Shown here piece by piece: positions 22,503 to 32,865 of a stretch of DNA of 64,000 nt. A program made the position numbers and the translations under genes. Below the pieces are notes generated by a model. The model was not told the origin of the DNA and did not search any database. It was given only the letters and a program-made list of their open reading frames with translations. This DNA is from Winslowiella toletana. GTDB taxonomy: Bacteria > Pseudomonadota > Gammaproteobacteria > Enterobacterales > Enterobacteriaceae. Positions within the stretch are counted from its first letter, which is position 1, and every line of letters begins with the position of its first letter. The stretch spans positions 3,844,001-3,908,000 of the forward strand of contig NZ_CP134152.1 in assembly GCF_032164335.1 (NCBI RefSeq). Direction: 5' to 3'.

Positions 22503-23648
22503 TTAATTGCCTGTCGCGCGCCCAATCGCGATACTCGCGGCAATATTACGCGCGGTCATCCGCACATTCTCTGCAGCGTTATCCAGCGCCTCTTCCAGCG
22601 TACAAATACTGTAGATCACACTGAAAACCGCATCCAGACCATGCTGGTGTACTATTCCGACATCTTCGGTCAGGCTACCGGCAATACCAATAACCGGCTT
22701 GTTATAGCGCTTCGCCACTTTTGCCACGCCGATCGGCACCTTACCGTGAATGGTCTGACTGTCGATACGCCCCTCGCCGGTAATCACCAGCGTGGCGTCC
22801 TGCACCAGTGCGTCCAGCCCCAATGCCTCGGTAACTATCTCAATGCCGCGGCGCAGTTCCGCATGGCAAAAAGCCTGTAGCGCGGCGCCCATACCACCGG
22901 CAGCACCACCGCCCGGCACATGCAGCACATCGATATCCAGATCGCGCTGAATAATTTTCGCATAGTGTTCCAGTGCCCGATCCAGCTGTGCCACCAGCTG
23001 CGGCGTCGCCCCCTTCTGCGGGCCGAAAACTGCCGATGCGCCTTCATCACCGGTCAGGGGATTGGTCACGTCACAGGCGACTTCAAACCGGCAATCACGG
23101 ATGCGCTTATCCAGCTGGCTGATATCAATGCTGTCCAGCTGAGTAAGCTCACCACCGCCATAACCAATTTGCTGACCCTGCTTATCCAGCAGCCGTGCGC
23201 CAAGCGCCTGCACCATCCCTGCGCCGCCATCATTAGTCGCACTGCCGCCGATGCCAATTATAAAATGCTGCACGCCGTTATCCAGCGCATTGCGGATCAA
23301 TTCACCGGTTCCCCATGAGGTGGTAATTAACGGATCGCGCTGCGCCGCCGGTACCAACTCTAAGCCGCTGGCGGCGGCCATTTCGATAAAGGCACAGCTT
23401 TCATCACCGGAAAGACCATAAAACGCTTCGACCTGCTCACCCAGCGGGCCGGTCACGTTCAGCCTGACGATCTTCCCCTCCGTCGCCGCCACCATCGCTT
23501 CAACCGTTCCTTCGCCGCCATCCGCAACCGGCAGCTTCACGTATTGCGCGTCAGGAAAAATTTCACGAAAGCCCGCCTCTATCTCCGTGGCGACCTGTAA
23601 GGCGGATAAACTCTCTTTATATGAATCCGGTGCGATAACTATTTTCAT
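22503..23648 (-). CDS. garK: Glycerate 2-kinase (GarK type)
   Basis: GarK phosphorylates D-glycerate to 2-phosphoglycerate, the last step of the galactarate/glucarate route. The 381-residue protein begins MKIVIAPDSYKESLSA and has PVADGGEGTVEAM, IGIGGSATNDGGAGM, PGGGAAGGMGAAL and VITGEGRIDSQTIHGK, all typical of glycerate kinase family 1. The ATG at 23646-23648 matches the family; 13 further in-frame codons upstream are not needed. It is the last gene of the apparent gudP-gudX-gudD-garL-garR-garK operon, 72 bases after garR. In E. coli garK is instead in a separate gar operon. Confidence 0.94.
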   Translation of the reverse strand: MKIVIAPDSYKESLSALQVATEIEAGFREIFPDAQYVKLPVADGGEGTVEAMVAATEGKIVRLNVTGPLGEQVEAFYGLSGDESCAFIEMAAASGLELVPAAQRDPLITTSWGTGELIRNALDNGVQHFIIGIGGSATNDGGAGMVQALGARLLDKQGQQIGYGGGELTQLDSIDISQLDKRIRDCRFEVACDVTNPLTGDEGASAVFGPQKGATPQLVAQLDRALEHYAKIIQRDLDIDVLHVPGGGAAGGMGAALQAFCHAELRRGIEIVTEALGLDALVQDATLVITGEGRIDSQTIHGKVPIGVAKVAKRYNKPVIGIAGSLTEDVGIVHQHGLDAVFSVIYSICTLEEALDNAAENVRMTARNIAASIAIGRATGN

Positions 23649-23720
23649 AGGTTGTCCGAGCGCTGTTGAGCTGGTCGAAAAAGACAATCCATCGGCGCGG
23701 CCAGACGCCGAATGGCTGTA

Positions 23721-24605
23721 TTACCGTGAGACTTCAACCCTGGCTAACTTCTCATAATAGCAGGCCAGTGCGCTGTGGTCGGCAGTGCCCAGACCATCGG
23801 CTTTTAACGCCTGCATCATCTCCATTACCGCGGCGGTCAGCGGCAGCTGCGCGCCGACGCCGTGGGAAGTATCCAGCGCATTGGCGAGGTCTTTGATATG
23901 CAAATCGATACGAAAACCCGGCTTGAAGTTACGATCCATCACCATTGGCGCTTTGGCATCCAGCACCGTGCTGCCTGCCAGTCCACCGCGAATCGCCTGA
24001 TACACCAGATCCGGATTAACTCCGGCTTTAGTAGCCAGCGTCAGCGCCTCGGACATCGCGGCAATATTCAGCGCCACAATCACCTGATTCGCCAGCTTGG
24101 TCACATTGCCGGCACCAATTTCACCGGTATGCACCACCGAACCGGCCATCGCTTTCATGATGTCATAGCATTGATCAAACAACGCTTTATCACCGCCGAC
24201 CATTACCGACAGCGTGCCGTCGATCGCTTTAGGTTCACCGCCGCTGACCGGCGCATCCAGCAGGCGAATATTTTTCTTCGCCAGCTCATCATGAATTTCA
24301 CGGCTGGCAAGCGGCGCGATAGAGCTCATATCGATCACTACTGTGCCCGGCTTCGCACCGTCAATAATGCCATCTTCACCCAGCGCCGCCTGCTTAACCT
24401 GCGGCGAATTTGGCAGCATGGTAATGATCACTTCACACTGTTCCGCTACCGCTTTTGCGCTTTTCGCCACGGTGGCACCGGCATCGACCAGTTCAGCCTC
24501 ATTTTCGACATTGTGATCGCGCACCACCACGCTGTAACCCGCCTTCAGCAGGTTTTTACTCATTGGCTTACCCATGATGCCAAGACCAATAAATCCAATT
24601 TTCAT
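23721..24605 (-). CDS. garR: Tartronate semialdehyde reductase
   Basis: GarR (2-hydroxy-3-oxopropionate reductase) reduces tartronate semialdehyde to D-glycerate with NADH. The 294-residue beta-hydroxyacid dehydrogenase has the Rossmann motif IGFIGLGIMGKPM at residues 3-15, the substrate loop DAPVSGGEPKA near 120, and the catalytic Lys in GNVTKLANQ near 170. It lies between garL and garK with 25- and 72-base gaps, as part of the joint hexarate operon. A glyoxylate-pathway paralogue (GlxR) is possible by sequence alone, but the context favours GarR. Confidence 0.94.
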   Translation of the reverse strand: MKIGFIGLGIMGKPMSKNLLKAGYSVVVRDHNVENEAELVDAGATVAKSAKAVAEQCEVIITMLPNSPQVKQAALGEDGIIDGAKPGTVVIDMSSIAPLASREIHDELAKKNIRLLDAPVSGGEPKAIDGTLSVMVGGDKALFDQCYDIMKAMAGSVVHTGEIGAGNVTKLANQVIVALNIAAMSEALTLATKAGVNPDLVYQAIRGGLAGSTVLDAKAPMVMDRNFKPGFRIDLHIKDLANALDTSHGVGAQLPLTAAVMEMMQALKADGLGTADHSALACYYEKLARVEVSR

Positions 24606-24630
24606 TGCTGCGTCTCCCCTGATTATTCAG

Positions 24631-25401
24631 TTATTTTTTAAAACGGTCGCACAACGCCTGAGTGGCGGCACGAAATACGCCTAAATCACTGCCTACCGCC
24701 ACGAAACCGGCACCCCACTCGAGGTAACGACGGGCATCAGTCTCCACCGGTGCCAGAATGCCACTCGGCTTGCCGGCGGCTTTGGCGCGGTCAAAAATAT
24801 ACTTAATGACTTTTACCACTTCAGGATGTGCCGGCTGGCCGAGATAACCGAGCGCCGCAGAGAGATCGCCCGGGCCGACGAAAATGCCATCAACCCCGTC
24901 AACCGCAGCAATGGCATCAATGTTATCCACCGCCTGCTGAGTTTCGATCTGCACCAGCACGCTGATGTTGTCATTAATCGTCAGGTTGTAATCTGCCTGG
25001 CTGCCATACATATTGCTACGGTGCGAAACCGAAACGCCACGAATGCCCGCCGGTGGATAACGCGTAGAAGCGACCGCCCGCCGCGCTTCCTCTTCCGTTT
25101 CAACGAACGGAATCAGCAGGTTATAAAAACCGATATCCAGCAGGCGTTTAATAATCACCGGCTCATTGCACGGCGGACGCACAACTGGCGCGCTCGGGCT
25201 GCCTTTCAGCGCCATCAGCTGTGGGACAAAAGTGGTGATGTCGTTGGGTGCGTGCTCACCGTCCAGCAATAACCAGTCAAATCCGGCTAATCCCAACACT
25301 TCGGTGGTAATTGGATTCGCCAGCCCACACCAGCTGCCGATCAAGGTTTCACCGCTCAGCAGGCGCTGACGAAAACGGTTGGGATAATGTGTCTCGCTCA
25401 T
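24631..25401 (-). CDS. garL: 5-keto-4-deoxy-D-glucarate aldolase
   Basis: GarL cleaves 5-keto-4-deoxy-D-glucarate, the product of both GudD and GarD, to pyruvate and tartronate semialdehyde. It is a class II HpcH/HpaI-family aldolase. [13 protein letters not shown] carries the base-forming His and metal-site region. [12 protein letters not shown] and [17 protein letters not shown] are conserved family segments. The start is the ATG at 25399-25401 with AGGAG six bases upstream, giving 256 residues as in E. coli. The GTG two codons earlier is rejected. Confidence 0.94.
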   Translation of the reverse strand: MSETHYPNRFRQRLLSGETLIGSWCGLANPITTEVLGLAGFDWLLLDGEHAPNDITTFVPQLMALKGSPSAPVVRPPCNEPVIIKRLLDIGFYNLLIPFVETEEEARRAVASTRYPPAGIRGVSVSHRSNMYGSQADYNLTINDNISVLVQIETQQAVDNIDAIAAVDGVDGIFVGPGDLSAALGYLGQPAHPEVVKVIKYIFDRAKAAGKPSGILAPVETDARRYLEWGAGFVAVGSDLGVFRAATQALCDRFKK

Positions 25402-25449
25402 AATCACTCCTGTAAATTTGGCCGCACGGCATCGGCACGGCCATAAGGT

Positions 25450-26790
25450 TTAGCGCACCAGACAAGGACGTTTATTATCAAAGCGCCAGTCAGGCACCAG
25501 GAACTGCATCGCCTGCGCATCATCGCGTGCGCCAAGACCATGTTTTAGATACAGCGCATGGGCATTCATCACCTGATCCATATCCAGCTCGACGCCCAGC
25601 CCCGGCTGTTGCGGTACCTGCACCATGCCGCCCTTGATTTGCAGAGGTTGTCTGGTCAGGCGCTGATTGCCCTCCTGCCAAATCCAGTGGGTATCAATGG
25701 CGGTAATAGTGCCCGGCGCGGCGGCGGCAACATGGGTAAACATCGCCAGCGAAATATCGAAATGGTTATTTGAGTGAGAACCCCAGGTCAGGCCGAAGTC
25801 GTGGCACATTTGCGCAACGCGAACCGAACCTTGCATGGTCCAGAAATGCGGATCGGCCAGCGGAATATCCACCGACTGTAAAGAGAGCGTATGCCCCATC
25901 TGCCGCCAGTCGGTGGCAATCATATTGGTGGCCGTCGGCAAACCGGTGGCGCGACGGAACTCCGCCATCACTTCACGCCCGGAATACCCCTGTTCAGCCC
26001 CGCAAGGATCTTCAGCATAGGCCAGTACCCCACGTAACTGCTTCCCTAATTCAATCGCTTCATTCAGCGACCATGCACCATTCGGATCGAGGGTAATCCG
26101 TGCCTGCGGAAAGCGTTTTGCCAGCGCGGTGACCGCTTCGGCTTCTTCACTGCCTGCCAGCACCCCACCCTTTAATTTAAAGTCATTAAAGCCGTATTTT
26201 TCATATGCCGCTTCGGCCAGCCGCACCACGCTGTCTGGCGTCAGGGCCTCTTCGTGGCGCAGACGATACCAGTCGCACTGCTCGTCGCTCTGGCTCTGAT
26301 ATGGCAGTGAGGTTTTACGGCGGTCGCCAACGTAAAACAGATAGCCCAGCATCTCTACGCGATCGCGCTGCTGACCATCGCCTAATAAGCTGGCGACATT
26401 GACGCCCAGGTGCTGGCCCAACAGATCGAGCAGCGCCGCTTCAATACCGGTCACCACATGTATGGTGGTGCGCAAATCGAAAGTCTGGTTACCGCGTCCG
26501 CTGGCATCGCGATCGGCAAAGGTGTTGCGCACTTCGCTCAGCAGGTTTTTGTACTCACCAATACCTTTACCGGTCAGCAGGGCTTCCGACTCAACCAAAG
26601 TCTGGCGAATTTTCTCGCCACCGGGAATTTCACCGACGCCGGTATGTCCGGCATTATCTTTTATAATCACAATGTTACGGGTAAAGAATGGCGCATGCGC
26701 ACCACTCAGATTCAGCAGCATACTGTCGTAACCGGCCACCGGAATGACCTGAAGTGATTTAATTAATGGTGTCGCACTCTGTTGATTCAT
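25450..26790 (-). CDS. gudD: D-glucarate dehydratase
   Basis: GudD dehydrates D-glucarate (and L-idarate) to 5-keto-4-deoxy-D-glucarate in the cytoplasm. This enolase-superfamily protein has 446 residues. The catalytic Lys is in NDFKLKGGV near 207, the metal ligands are in ITLDPNGAW and YAEDPCGAE and the [10 protein letters not shown] segment, and the catalytic His is in GSHSNNHFD near 339. It is much closer to E. coli GudD than to the adjacent paralogue gudX. The start is the ATG at 26788-26790; gudX ends 29 bases upstream. Confidence 0.96.
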   Translation of the reverse strand: MNQQSATPLIKSLQVIPVAGYDSMLLNLSGAHAPFFTRNIVIIKDNAGHTGVGEIPGGEKIRQTLVESEALLTGKGIGEYKNLLSEVRNTFADRDASGRGNQTFDLRTTIHVVTGIEAALLDLLGQHLGVNVASLLGDGQQRDRVEMLGYLFYVGDRRKTSLPYQSQSDEQCDWYRLRHEEALTPDSVVRLAEAAYEKYGFNDFKLKGGVLAGSEEAEAVTALAKRFPQARITLDPNGAWSLNEAIELGKQLRGVLAYAEDPCGAEQGYSGREVMAEFRRATGLPTATNMIATDWRQMGHTLSLQSVDIPLADPHFWTMQGSVRVAQMCHDFGLTWGSHSNNHFDISLAMFTHVAAAAPGTITAIDTHWIWQEGNQRLTRQPLQIKGGMVQVPQQPGLGVELDMDQVMNAHALYLKHGLGARDDAQAMQFLVPDWRFDNKRPCLVR

Positions 26791-26819
26791 AACGGTTATC
26801 CTTTTATTCAGATAGCGGT

Positions 26820-28157
26820 TCAGCGGCCAAATGCCGGACGCTTACGATCAAATTTCCAGTCGGGAACCAGATACTGCATCGCCGCAGCATCGTTGCGTGA
26901 GCCACCCGGTAGCTGCTTATACAGCGCGTGTGCCTGTTCGACCCGCTGCCAGTCCAGTTCAATTCCCAGCCCCGGCTTATCCGGCACCGCAATCTTGCCA
27001 TTGCGAATTTGCAGCGGCTGTTTGGTGAGCCGTTGGTCGCCTTCCTGCCAGATCCAGTGAGTATCAATTGCGGTCGGCTTGCCCGGCGCAGCGGCACCGA
27101 CATGGGTAAACATCGCCAGCGAAATATCGAAATGATTATTGGAGTGACAGCCCCAGGTCAGGCCCCACTCATCGCACAGCTGCGCCACGCGCACCGCGCC
27201 GCTCAGCGTCCAGAAGTGCGGATCAGCCAGTGGAATATCCACCGCATTCAGCATTAGCGCGTGATTCATCTCACGCCAGTTGGTAGCGATCATATTGGTC
27301 GCTACCGGCAAGCCGGTGGCGCGCCGAAACTCCGCCATCACTTCGCGCCCGGAATAGCCCTGCTCAGCCCCGCAGGGATCTTCGGCATAGGTCAGGACAT
27401 CCTGCATCCCTTTGCACAGGGCAATCGCCTCGTCCAGTAGCCAGGCACCGTTGGGGTCGACGGTAATACGCGCGTCAGGAAAGCGCTTTTTCAGCGCTTT
27501 AGCCGCATCGATTTCCTGTTCACCACGCAGTACGCCGCCTTTCAACTTGAAATCTTTGAAGCCATATTTGTCCTGCGCCGCCTCGGCCAGCCGCACAATC
27601 GCCGCGCTGTCCATTGCTTGCTGGTGGCGCAGGTGATACCAGTCGTGACTGGCGCTTTCCCCGCGCAGGTAAGGCAGATCGGTTTTTTCCCGGTCACCGA
27701 TATAGAACAGATAGCCCAGCACCGTCACTTCATCGCGCTGCTGGCCCGGCCCCATTAGCTCGGCTACCGGTACATTCAGGCACTGACCAAGCAGATCCAA
27801 CAGGGCTGCTTCCAGCGCCGCCACCGCATTCACCCGCAGTTCGAAAGTCCAGGCACCTTTTCCAAAGGTATCGAAATCAGCTGACTGATTCCCCTGATGC
27901 ACCTGCTGCACCAGCCGGTTCATCCGCGCCACTTCGTGTCCTTTAACCCGATCGATAGCATCGACCAGCGTCTGATAAATCACTTCGCCGCCCGGCGCTT
28001 CACCGACGCCGGTATGACCGGCACTGTCGGTCAGCACCACAATATTGCGGGTGAAGAAGGCGCCGTGTGCGCCACCGATATTCAGCAGCATGCTGTCATA
28101 ACCGGCGACCGGGATAACTTTCATATCAGTGATCACCGGCGTGCTTTGCGTGCTCAT
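26820..28157 (-). CDS. gudX: Glucarate dehydratase-related protein
   Basis: GudX is a paralogue of GudD, known in E. coli as glucarate dehydratase-related protein with only weak activity on glucarate or idarate. Over 445 residues it keeps the KLK Lys, the DPNG and AEDPCG metal-site segments and the HSNNH catalytic His. It differs around the active site: NMIATNWRE in place of NMIATDWRQ, and GCHSNNH in place of GSHSNNH. Ribosome binding site AGGAG precedes the ATG at 28155-28157. It lies between gudP (9 bases) and gudD, as in E. coli. Its physiological role is unsettled; it may interact with or epimerise for GudD. Confidence 0.94.
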   Translation of the reverse strand: MSTQSTPVITDMKVIPVAGYDSMLLNIGGAHGAFFTRNIVVLTDSAGHTGVGEAPGGEVIYQTLVDAIDRVKGHEVARMNRLVQQVHQGNQSADFDTFGKGAWTFELRVNAVAALEAALLDLLGQCLNVPVAELMGPGQQRDEVTVLGYLFYIGDREKTDLPYLRGESASHDWYHLRHQQAMDSAAIVRLAEAAQDKYGFKDFKLKGGVLRGEQEIDAAKALKKRFPDARITVDPNGAWLLDEAIALCKGMQDVLTYAEDPCGAEQGYSGREVMAEFRRATGLPVATNMIATNWREMNHALMLNAVDIPLADPHFWTLSGAVRVAQLCDEWGLTWGCHSNNHFDISLAMFTHVGAAAPGKPTAIDTHWIWQEGDQRLTKQPLQIRNGKIAVPDKPGLGIELDWQRVEQAHALYKQLPGGSRNDAAAMQYLVPDWKFDRKRPAFGR

Positions 28158-28166
28158 GCAGACTCC

Positions 28167-29513
28167 TTAAGCTTTCACTCTCAGTTCGATACGTTTGATA
28201 TCACCGACCAGTACCAGATAGCTGAGTACCGCCACAAAAGCGTGGATACCGACATAAATCAGCGCCCCGTTATAAGAACCGGTAGTGGCAATGATGTAAC
28301 CGATGGCAATCGGCGTGATGATGCCGGAGGCGTTACCAAACATATTGAACAATCCGCCACTCAGACCACTGATCTCCTTCGGTGCGGTATCAGCCATTAC
28401 CGCCCAGCCCAGCGCACCGATGCCTTTACCGAAGAACGCGGTCGCCATAAAGAACACCACCATCCACTCGGTATCGACGTAGTTACAGATAACCATCGAA
28501 ATCGACAGCAACATGCCCAGCACAATCGGGGTTTTACGGGCAATATTCAGCGAACCCGTTTTGCGCATCAGCCAGTCAGAGATAATCCCGCCCAGCACGC
28601 CACCGAGGAAACCGCATATGGCCGGAACGGAAGCGATAATGCCGGCTTTGAGGATCGACATCCCGCGCGCCTGCACCAGATAAACCGGGAACCAGGTGAT
28701 AAAGAAGTAGGTCATGGCATTGATGCAGTACTGGCCGAGGTAGATGCCAATCATCATACGTGAAGTAACCAGCTGCTTGATTTGGAACATTTTTTCGTTC
28801 CAGCTGACTTTTCGCTCATCCTTTTTCTGATCCATATTGATCAGCGCACCGCCCTGCTCCATATATTCCAGCTCGGCTTTATTAACCCCCGGATGGTCGT
28901 TAGGATCATGAATCACTTTCAGCCAGACAAAACTGAGAATGATGCCAAGCCCGCCCATAAACCAGAACACGTGTGCCCAGCCCACTTCAGAGGTCAGCCA
29001 GCCCATAATCGGCGCAAAAATTACCGTGGCAAAATATTGTGCCGAGTTAAAAATCGCCACAGCGGTGCCACGCTCCTGCGCCGGGAACCAGGCCGCAACG
29101 ATGCGGCTGTTACCCGGAAACGAGGGTGCTTCGGCCAGCCCGACCAGAAAACGCAGGGCAAACAGCGCCACGATAATGCCGAAGCCGCTGAAGATATCAA
29201 CGAAGCCCTGTAACAGAGTGAACAGTGACCAGATGAAAATGCTCCAGAAGTAGACGCGCTTGGAACCAAAACGGTCTAGCAGCCAGCCCCCTGGAATCTG
29301 ACCAATAACGTATGCCCAGGAAAAAGCGGAGAAGATGTAACCCATGCCGACCGGGTCCAGCCCTATCTCTTTTGCCATCGAGGAACCGGCAATAGACAGC
29401 GTGGCGCGGTCACCATAGTTAAATGAAGTGACGATAAATAACATCACCACTATCCAATAGCGCGCGTTGGTTCGCTTTTGTACTGCGCTCGCGGCCTGGC
29501 TCACAGAATTCAT
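28167..29513 (-). CDS. gudP: D-glucarate (hexarate) MFS transporter
   Basis: This 448-residue inner-membrane major facilitator protein of the anion:cation symporter group imports glucarate and probably galactarate. About twelve hydrophobic segments are visible. The N-terminus carries RYWIVVMLFIVTSFNYGDRATLS, and the loop after segment 2 has PGGWLLDRFGSKR, a typical MFS A-motif variant. A second GGIISDWLMRKTG repeats it in the other half. AGGAGTACATC precedes the ATG. It is the promoter-proximal gene of the gud-gar operon. No separate garP is present here, so it may serve both diacids (inference). Confidence 0.94.
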   Translation of the reverse strand: MNSVSQAASAVQKRTNARYWIVVMLFIVTSFNYGDRATLSIAGSSMAKEIGLDPVGMGYIFSAFSWAYVIGQIPGGWLLDRFGSKRVYFWSIFIWSLFTLLQGFVDIFSGFGIIVALFALRFLVGLAEAPSFPGNSRIVAAWFPAQERGTAVAIFNSAQYFATVIFAPIMGWLTSEVGWAHVFWFMGGLGIILSFVWLKVIHDPNDHPGVNKAELEYMEQGGALINMDQKKDERKVSWNEKMFQIKQLVTSRMMIGIYLGQYCINAMTYFFITWFPVYLVQARGMSILKAGIIASVPAICGFLGGVLGGIISDWLMRKTGSLNIARKTPIVLGMLLSISMVICNYVDTEWMVVFFMATAFFGKGIGALGWAVMADTAPKEISGLSGGLFNMFGNASGIITPIAIGYIIATTGSYNGALIYVGIHAFVAVLSYLVLVGDIKRIELRVKA

Positions 29514-30031
29514 GATGTACTCCTGAAAATAGAGCAGTTAGCTACTTTCACTCTGAACAACAGACACCATGCGTGGGTATCAGAATGATGTTGGGTTAAA
29601 CACAGCGATTTATTTATTAGCAAATACTTTGATTACGCAGCGTGGTGAATAACCTAACGTTCAACACGAGAAGAAGTATAAGAAGCCCGCGCCAACGGCA
29701 CATTAGAACTCTGCATGATATTAAAGATGTTTTAAGCCCTATTTTTTTGCACTTGCACAATACGATGCGCGACCGCTCACGGAATTGGTTTTTTCAGTGA
29801 GATTTGCCGCACACTGTGATTTTGCTGGCTTTTGTTTGTGAGCACCTTCTCTTGCCTTAGTAGATTTGCACGAAATCAAGGCGTCAGAGAGGCGTAAACA
29901 CCGACATTTGCATAGTGTCTGCGGCAGCCAGCGCAACATATACTTTCTTTCAGCAAATATGATTGATGCCGTGGCAGTAACCCGTATTCCAAAAGCCTGT
30001 ACCTGCAGATAAAAAACAGGACATTAGAGCA
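29514..30031. promoter_or_regulatory. Divergent gudP/garD control region, no gene
   Basis: This 518-base AT-rich region separates the two divergent transcription units. It should hold both promoters and, by analogy with E. coli, sites for the diacid regulator CdaR, whose gene is not in this window. I see TGTGA half-sites (near 29816 and 29837) without a good partner, a CAGTG-N12-CACTG inverted repeat (29795-29816), and no convincing sigma-70 promoter for garD. No protein-coding gene is supported in it. Confidence 0.5.
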
Positions 30032-31591
30032 ATGAATAAAATAACTGATGAAGTACCGTTGTATATAAAGGTGCATGAAACCGATAACGTGGCGATTGTA
30101 GTGAATAATAATGGTCTGCCGGCAGGCACCACGTTTAACTGCGGCCTGCAATTAACTGAACATGTTCCACAGGGACATAAAGTGGCGTTAAATCCAATCG
30201 CCTGCGGCGGTAATATTATTCGTTACGGCGAAGTGATTGGTTATGCGCTGCGTGATATCGCGCAGGGCAGCTGGATTGAAGAATCGCTGGTAGCGCTACC
30301 CGAAGCACCACCACTGGCCAGTTTACCGCTGGCTAACCGCGTACCCGACGCGCTGCCAGCGCTGGAAGGTTACACCTTTGCTGGCTATCGCAACGCCGAT
30401 GGCAGTGTCGGAACCCGCAATCTGCTGGGAATTACCACCAGCGTACATTGCGTCGCCGGGGTGGTGGATTACGTGGTAGCGATTATCGAGCGCGAGCTGC
30501 TGCCGCGTTATCCCAACGTCGACGGCGTAGTCGCGCTGAATCACCTGTATGGCTGCGGGGTCGCGATCAATGCACCGGCAGCAGTAGTGCCAATACGCAC
30601 AATTCATAATCTGGCGCTTAACGCTAACTTTGGCGGTGAAGTGATGGTGGTCGGTCTCGGCTGTGAGAAATTGCAGCCGGAGAAACTACTGACCGGCACC
30701 GAAGACGTACAGGTTATCTCGCTTGATGAGCAGGATATTGTGCGCTTACAAGATGAGAAGCTGGTTGGCTTTCAGGCGATGGTGCAGGAAATTTTACAGG
30801 TAGCTGAACGCCATTTGCAGCGGCTGAACCAGCGCCAGCGCCAACAGTGCCCGGCGTCAGAACTGATAGTTGGCATGCAGTGCGGCGGCAGTGACGCCTT
30901 TTCCGGCGTTACCGCTAATCCTGCGGTCGGCTTCGCCTCCGATCTGCTGGTGCGCTGCGGTGCCACGGTGATGTTTTCTGAAGTCACCGAAATACGGGAT
31001 GCAATCCATTTGCTGACGCCGCGCGTGGTCAATGAGGCCGTCGGTAAACGTCTGCTGGAAGAGATGGCATGGTATGACGACTACCTGAGTCAGGGACAAA
31101 CCGACCGCAGCGCTAATCCGTCGCCGGGCAATAAAAAAGGTGGGCTGGCTAACGTAGTGGAAAAAGCGCTGGGATCGATTGCCAAATCAGGCCGTAGCCC
31201 GATTGTTGAGGTACTTTCGCCCGGTCAGCGCCCGACTCAACGCGGCCTAATCTACGCGGCAACTCCCGCCAGTGATTTCGTTTGCGGCACTCAGCAAATG
31301 GCTTCCGGCATTACCCTGCAGGTGTTTACCACCGGACGCGGCACGCCATACGGCCTGGCGGCGATTCCGGTGATCAAAATGGCAACGCGAAATGCGTTGG
31401 CAGAGCGCTGGCATGACTTAATGGATATTAACGCCGGCACCATTGCTACTGGCGAAGAAACCATTGAGCAGGTTGGCTGGCGTCTGTTTGAGTTAATTCT
31501 GGAGATTGCCAGCGGCAGGCAGCAGACCTGGTCCGATCGCTGGGGAATTCGCAATGCGCTGGCAGTGTTTAATCCGGCTCCGGTGACCTGA
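30032..31591 (+). CDS. garD: Galactarate dehydratase
   Basis: GarD dehydrates galactarate (mucate) to 5-keto-4-deoxy-D-glucarate, entering the same route as GudD's product. The 519-residue protein belongs to the UxaA/GarD family. An N-terminal SAF-like domain ([18 protein letters not shown] ... PQGHKVAL) is followed by the larger catalytic part with [25 protein letters not shown]-like [30 protein letters not shown] and [15 protein letters not shown]. These match E. coli GarD nearly throughout. It is transcribed divergently from the gudP-garK operon. Confidence 0.96.
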   Translation: MNKITDEVPLYIKVHETDNVAIVVNNNGLPAGTTFNCGLQLTEHVPQGHKVALNPIACGGNIIRYGEVIGYALRDIAQGSWIEESLVALPEAPPLASLPLANRVPDALPALEGYTFAGYRNADGSVGTRNLLGITTSVHCVAGVVDYVVAIIERELLPRYPNVDGVVALNHLYGCGVAINAPAAVVPIRTIHNLALNANFGGEVMVVGLGCEKLQPEKLLTGTEDVQVISLDEQDIVRLQDEKLVGFQAMVQEILQVAERHLQRLNQRQRQQCPASELIVGMQCGGSDAFSGVTANPAVGFASDLLVRCGATVMFSEVTEIRDAIHLLTPRVVNEAVGKRLLEEMAWYDDYLSQGQTDRSANPSPGNKKGGLANVVEKALGSIAKSGRSPIVEVLSPGQRPTQRGLIYAATPASDFVCGTQQMASGITLQVFTTGRGTPYGLAAIPVIKMATRNALAERWHDLMDINAGTIATGEETIEQVGWRLFELILEIASGRQQTWSDRWGIRNALAVFNPAPVT

Positions 31592-31600
31592 GATTTTTAC

Positions 31601-31621
31601 GGGGCCAGCCAATGCGGCCCC
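31601..31621. terminator. Hairpin between convergent garD and yqcA
   Basis: GGGGCC (31601-31606) and GGCCCC (31616-31621) frame a nine-base loop in the 36-base gap between the two stops. A short T-run (ATTTTTAC) precedes it on the plus strand, equivalent to AAAAA after the stem on the minus strand, so true intrinsic termination is uncertain. Confidence 0.4.
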
Positions 31622-31627
31622 AACAAA

Positions 31628-32074
31628 TCAGATCAGTTTTGCCCAGGCTTCAACCCATGGCGTGGTAACCGCTTCTGGCTCAGGATTTTCCATCGCATCA
31701 ATGGTCAGCAGTTCACCCACCCGCTTAGCGCCGTGCTCCTGCAACAACTGATCAAAGCTTTTGCCCGCGCCGCAGAAATGGTCATAGCTACTGTCGCCAA
31801 GCGCAATCACACCGTATTGCAGCTGCGGCTGATGGCCCAGCTGATCCCTGACCGCATGATACAGCGCCGCGATACTGTCGGGAAAATCACCCTGACCGGT
31901 GGTGGAGGTAATAATCAGCGCGACATGGTCGCTGTACTGCTGCCAGTCCGCCAGCGTGGCGTCCTCAAAAATCTTTACCTGATGGCCGGCCTGCTGAAGA
32001 ACTGGCTCCGCCTCTTCTGCCACCAACAGTGCATTACCGTAAACGGTTCCGACAAAAATACCCACCTGCGCCAT
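31628..32074 (-). CDS. yqcA: Flavodoxin YqcA (MioC-like)
   Basis: This 148-residue flavodoxin has the FMN-phosphate loop in [13 protein letters not shown] (residues 9-21) and the isoalloxazine-binding loops [11 protein letters not shown] near 57 and [18 protein letters not shown] near 91. The family carries electrons in the cytoplasm; YqcA's partner is not established. AAGGAGATAAGTT precedes its ATG. It follows truC by 11 bases and forms an operon yqcC-truC-yqcA, conserved with E. coli. Confidence 0.94.
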   Translation of the reverse strand: MAQVGIFVGTVYGNALLVAEEAEPVLQQAGHQVKIFEDATLADWQQYSDHVALIITSTTGQGDFPDSIAALYHAVRDQLGHQPQLQYGVIALGDSSYDHFCGAGKSFDQLLQEHGAKRVGELLTIDAMENPEPEAVTTPWVEAWAKLI

Positions 32075-32085
32075 AACTTATCTCC

Positions 32086-32865
32086 TTAGATTGATGCACT
32101 ATCCTGACTTGCTGTCGCGGCAAACTCAACCCTCGGAACATCAGGGAGACAATGCTGCCAGCCGAACTGCTGCATCATCTTTTGCCAGATATCATCCAGC
32201 CCGGCGCGAATCACCAGCGGCTGCCCGGTCACCGGATGGTTAAGCGCCAGACTGCTGGCATGCAGCATTAGGCGCTGACAGCCAAAGTGCTGCGCTGCGC
32301 CGCGATTCTGCTTTAAGTCACCGTGTGCGCTGTCGCCAATAATCGGATGGCGCAGATGCGACATATGACGGCGCAACTGATGCTTACGCCCGGTGTGTGG
32401 CTGCAGCTCGACCAGCGTGTAGCGCGCGCAATCATAGCGGCCAATCGCATACGGCATCTCGACCTGCGCAACGGAACGATAATCGGTAACCGCCGACTTT
32501 GGCGCGTTATCGCCCGAGGCGAACTTATCAGCAATTTTGTCCAGCTCTTCCGTCAGCGGATAGTCAATGCGCTCTTCGCCATCAAGCCAGCCACGTACCA
32601 GTGCATGATAGGTTTTCTGCATCTGATGTTGCTCAAACTGCTGCGACAACAAACGGCCAACCTCACTCGACAGCCCCATCAACAGCACGCCAGAAGTCGG
32701 TCGATCGAGGCGATGGGCAGTAAATACGTGCTGACCAATCTGGTCGCGTACCGTTTGCATCACGACGACTTTCTCTTTGCGATCGAGCCAGCTGCGGTGA
32801 ACCAGCCAGCCTGCGGGCTTGTTCACCGCGACCAGGTGTTCATCCTGATAAATAATTTCCAGCAT
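32086..32865 (-). CDS. truC: tRNA pseudouridine(65) synthase
   Basis: TruC makes pseudouridine 65 in tRNA-Ile and tRNA-Asp. The 259-residue RluA-family protein has the catalytic Asp in HRLDRPTSGVLLMG near residue 54, preceded by NKPAGWLVHRS and followed by HTGRKHQLRRHMSHL. Its start codon overlaps the yqcC stop by one base (ATGA-type coupling with TGA). It belongs to the yqcC-truC-yqcA unit as in E. coli. Confidence 0.96.
   Translation of the reverse strand: MLEIIYQDEHLVAVNKPAGWLVHRSWLDRKEKVVVMQTVRDQIGQHVFTAHRLDRPTSGVLLMGLSSEVGRLLSQQFEQHQMQKTYHALVRGWLDGEERIDYPLTEELDKIADKFASGDNAPKSAVTDYRSVAQVEMPYAIGRYDCARYTLVELQPHTGRKHQLRRHMSHLRHPIIGDSAHGDLKQNRGAAQHFGCQRLMLHASSLALNHPVTGQPLVIRAGLDDIWQKMMQQFGWQHCLPDVPRVEFAATASQDSASI

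Noticed and set aside
25450-28157. gudD and gudX as a recent tandem duplication
   Set aside because: Each is closer to its own E. coli counterpart than to its neighbour, so the paralogues are ancient.
29739-30151. Small open frames in the gudP-garD interval
   Set aside because: No ribosome sites, no family resemblance and partly overlapping garD; better explained as a control region.
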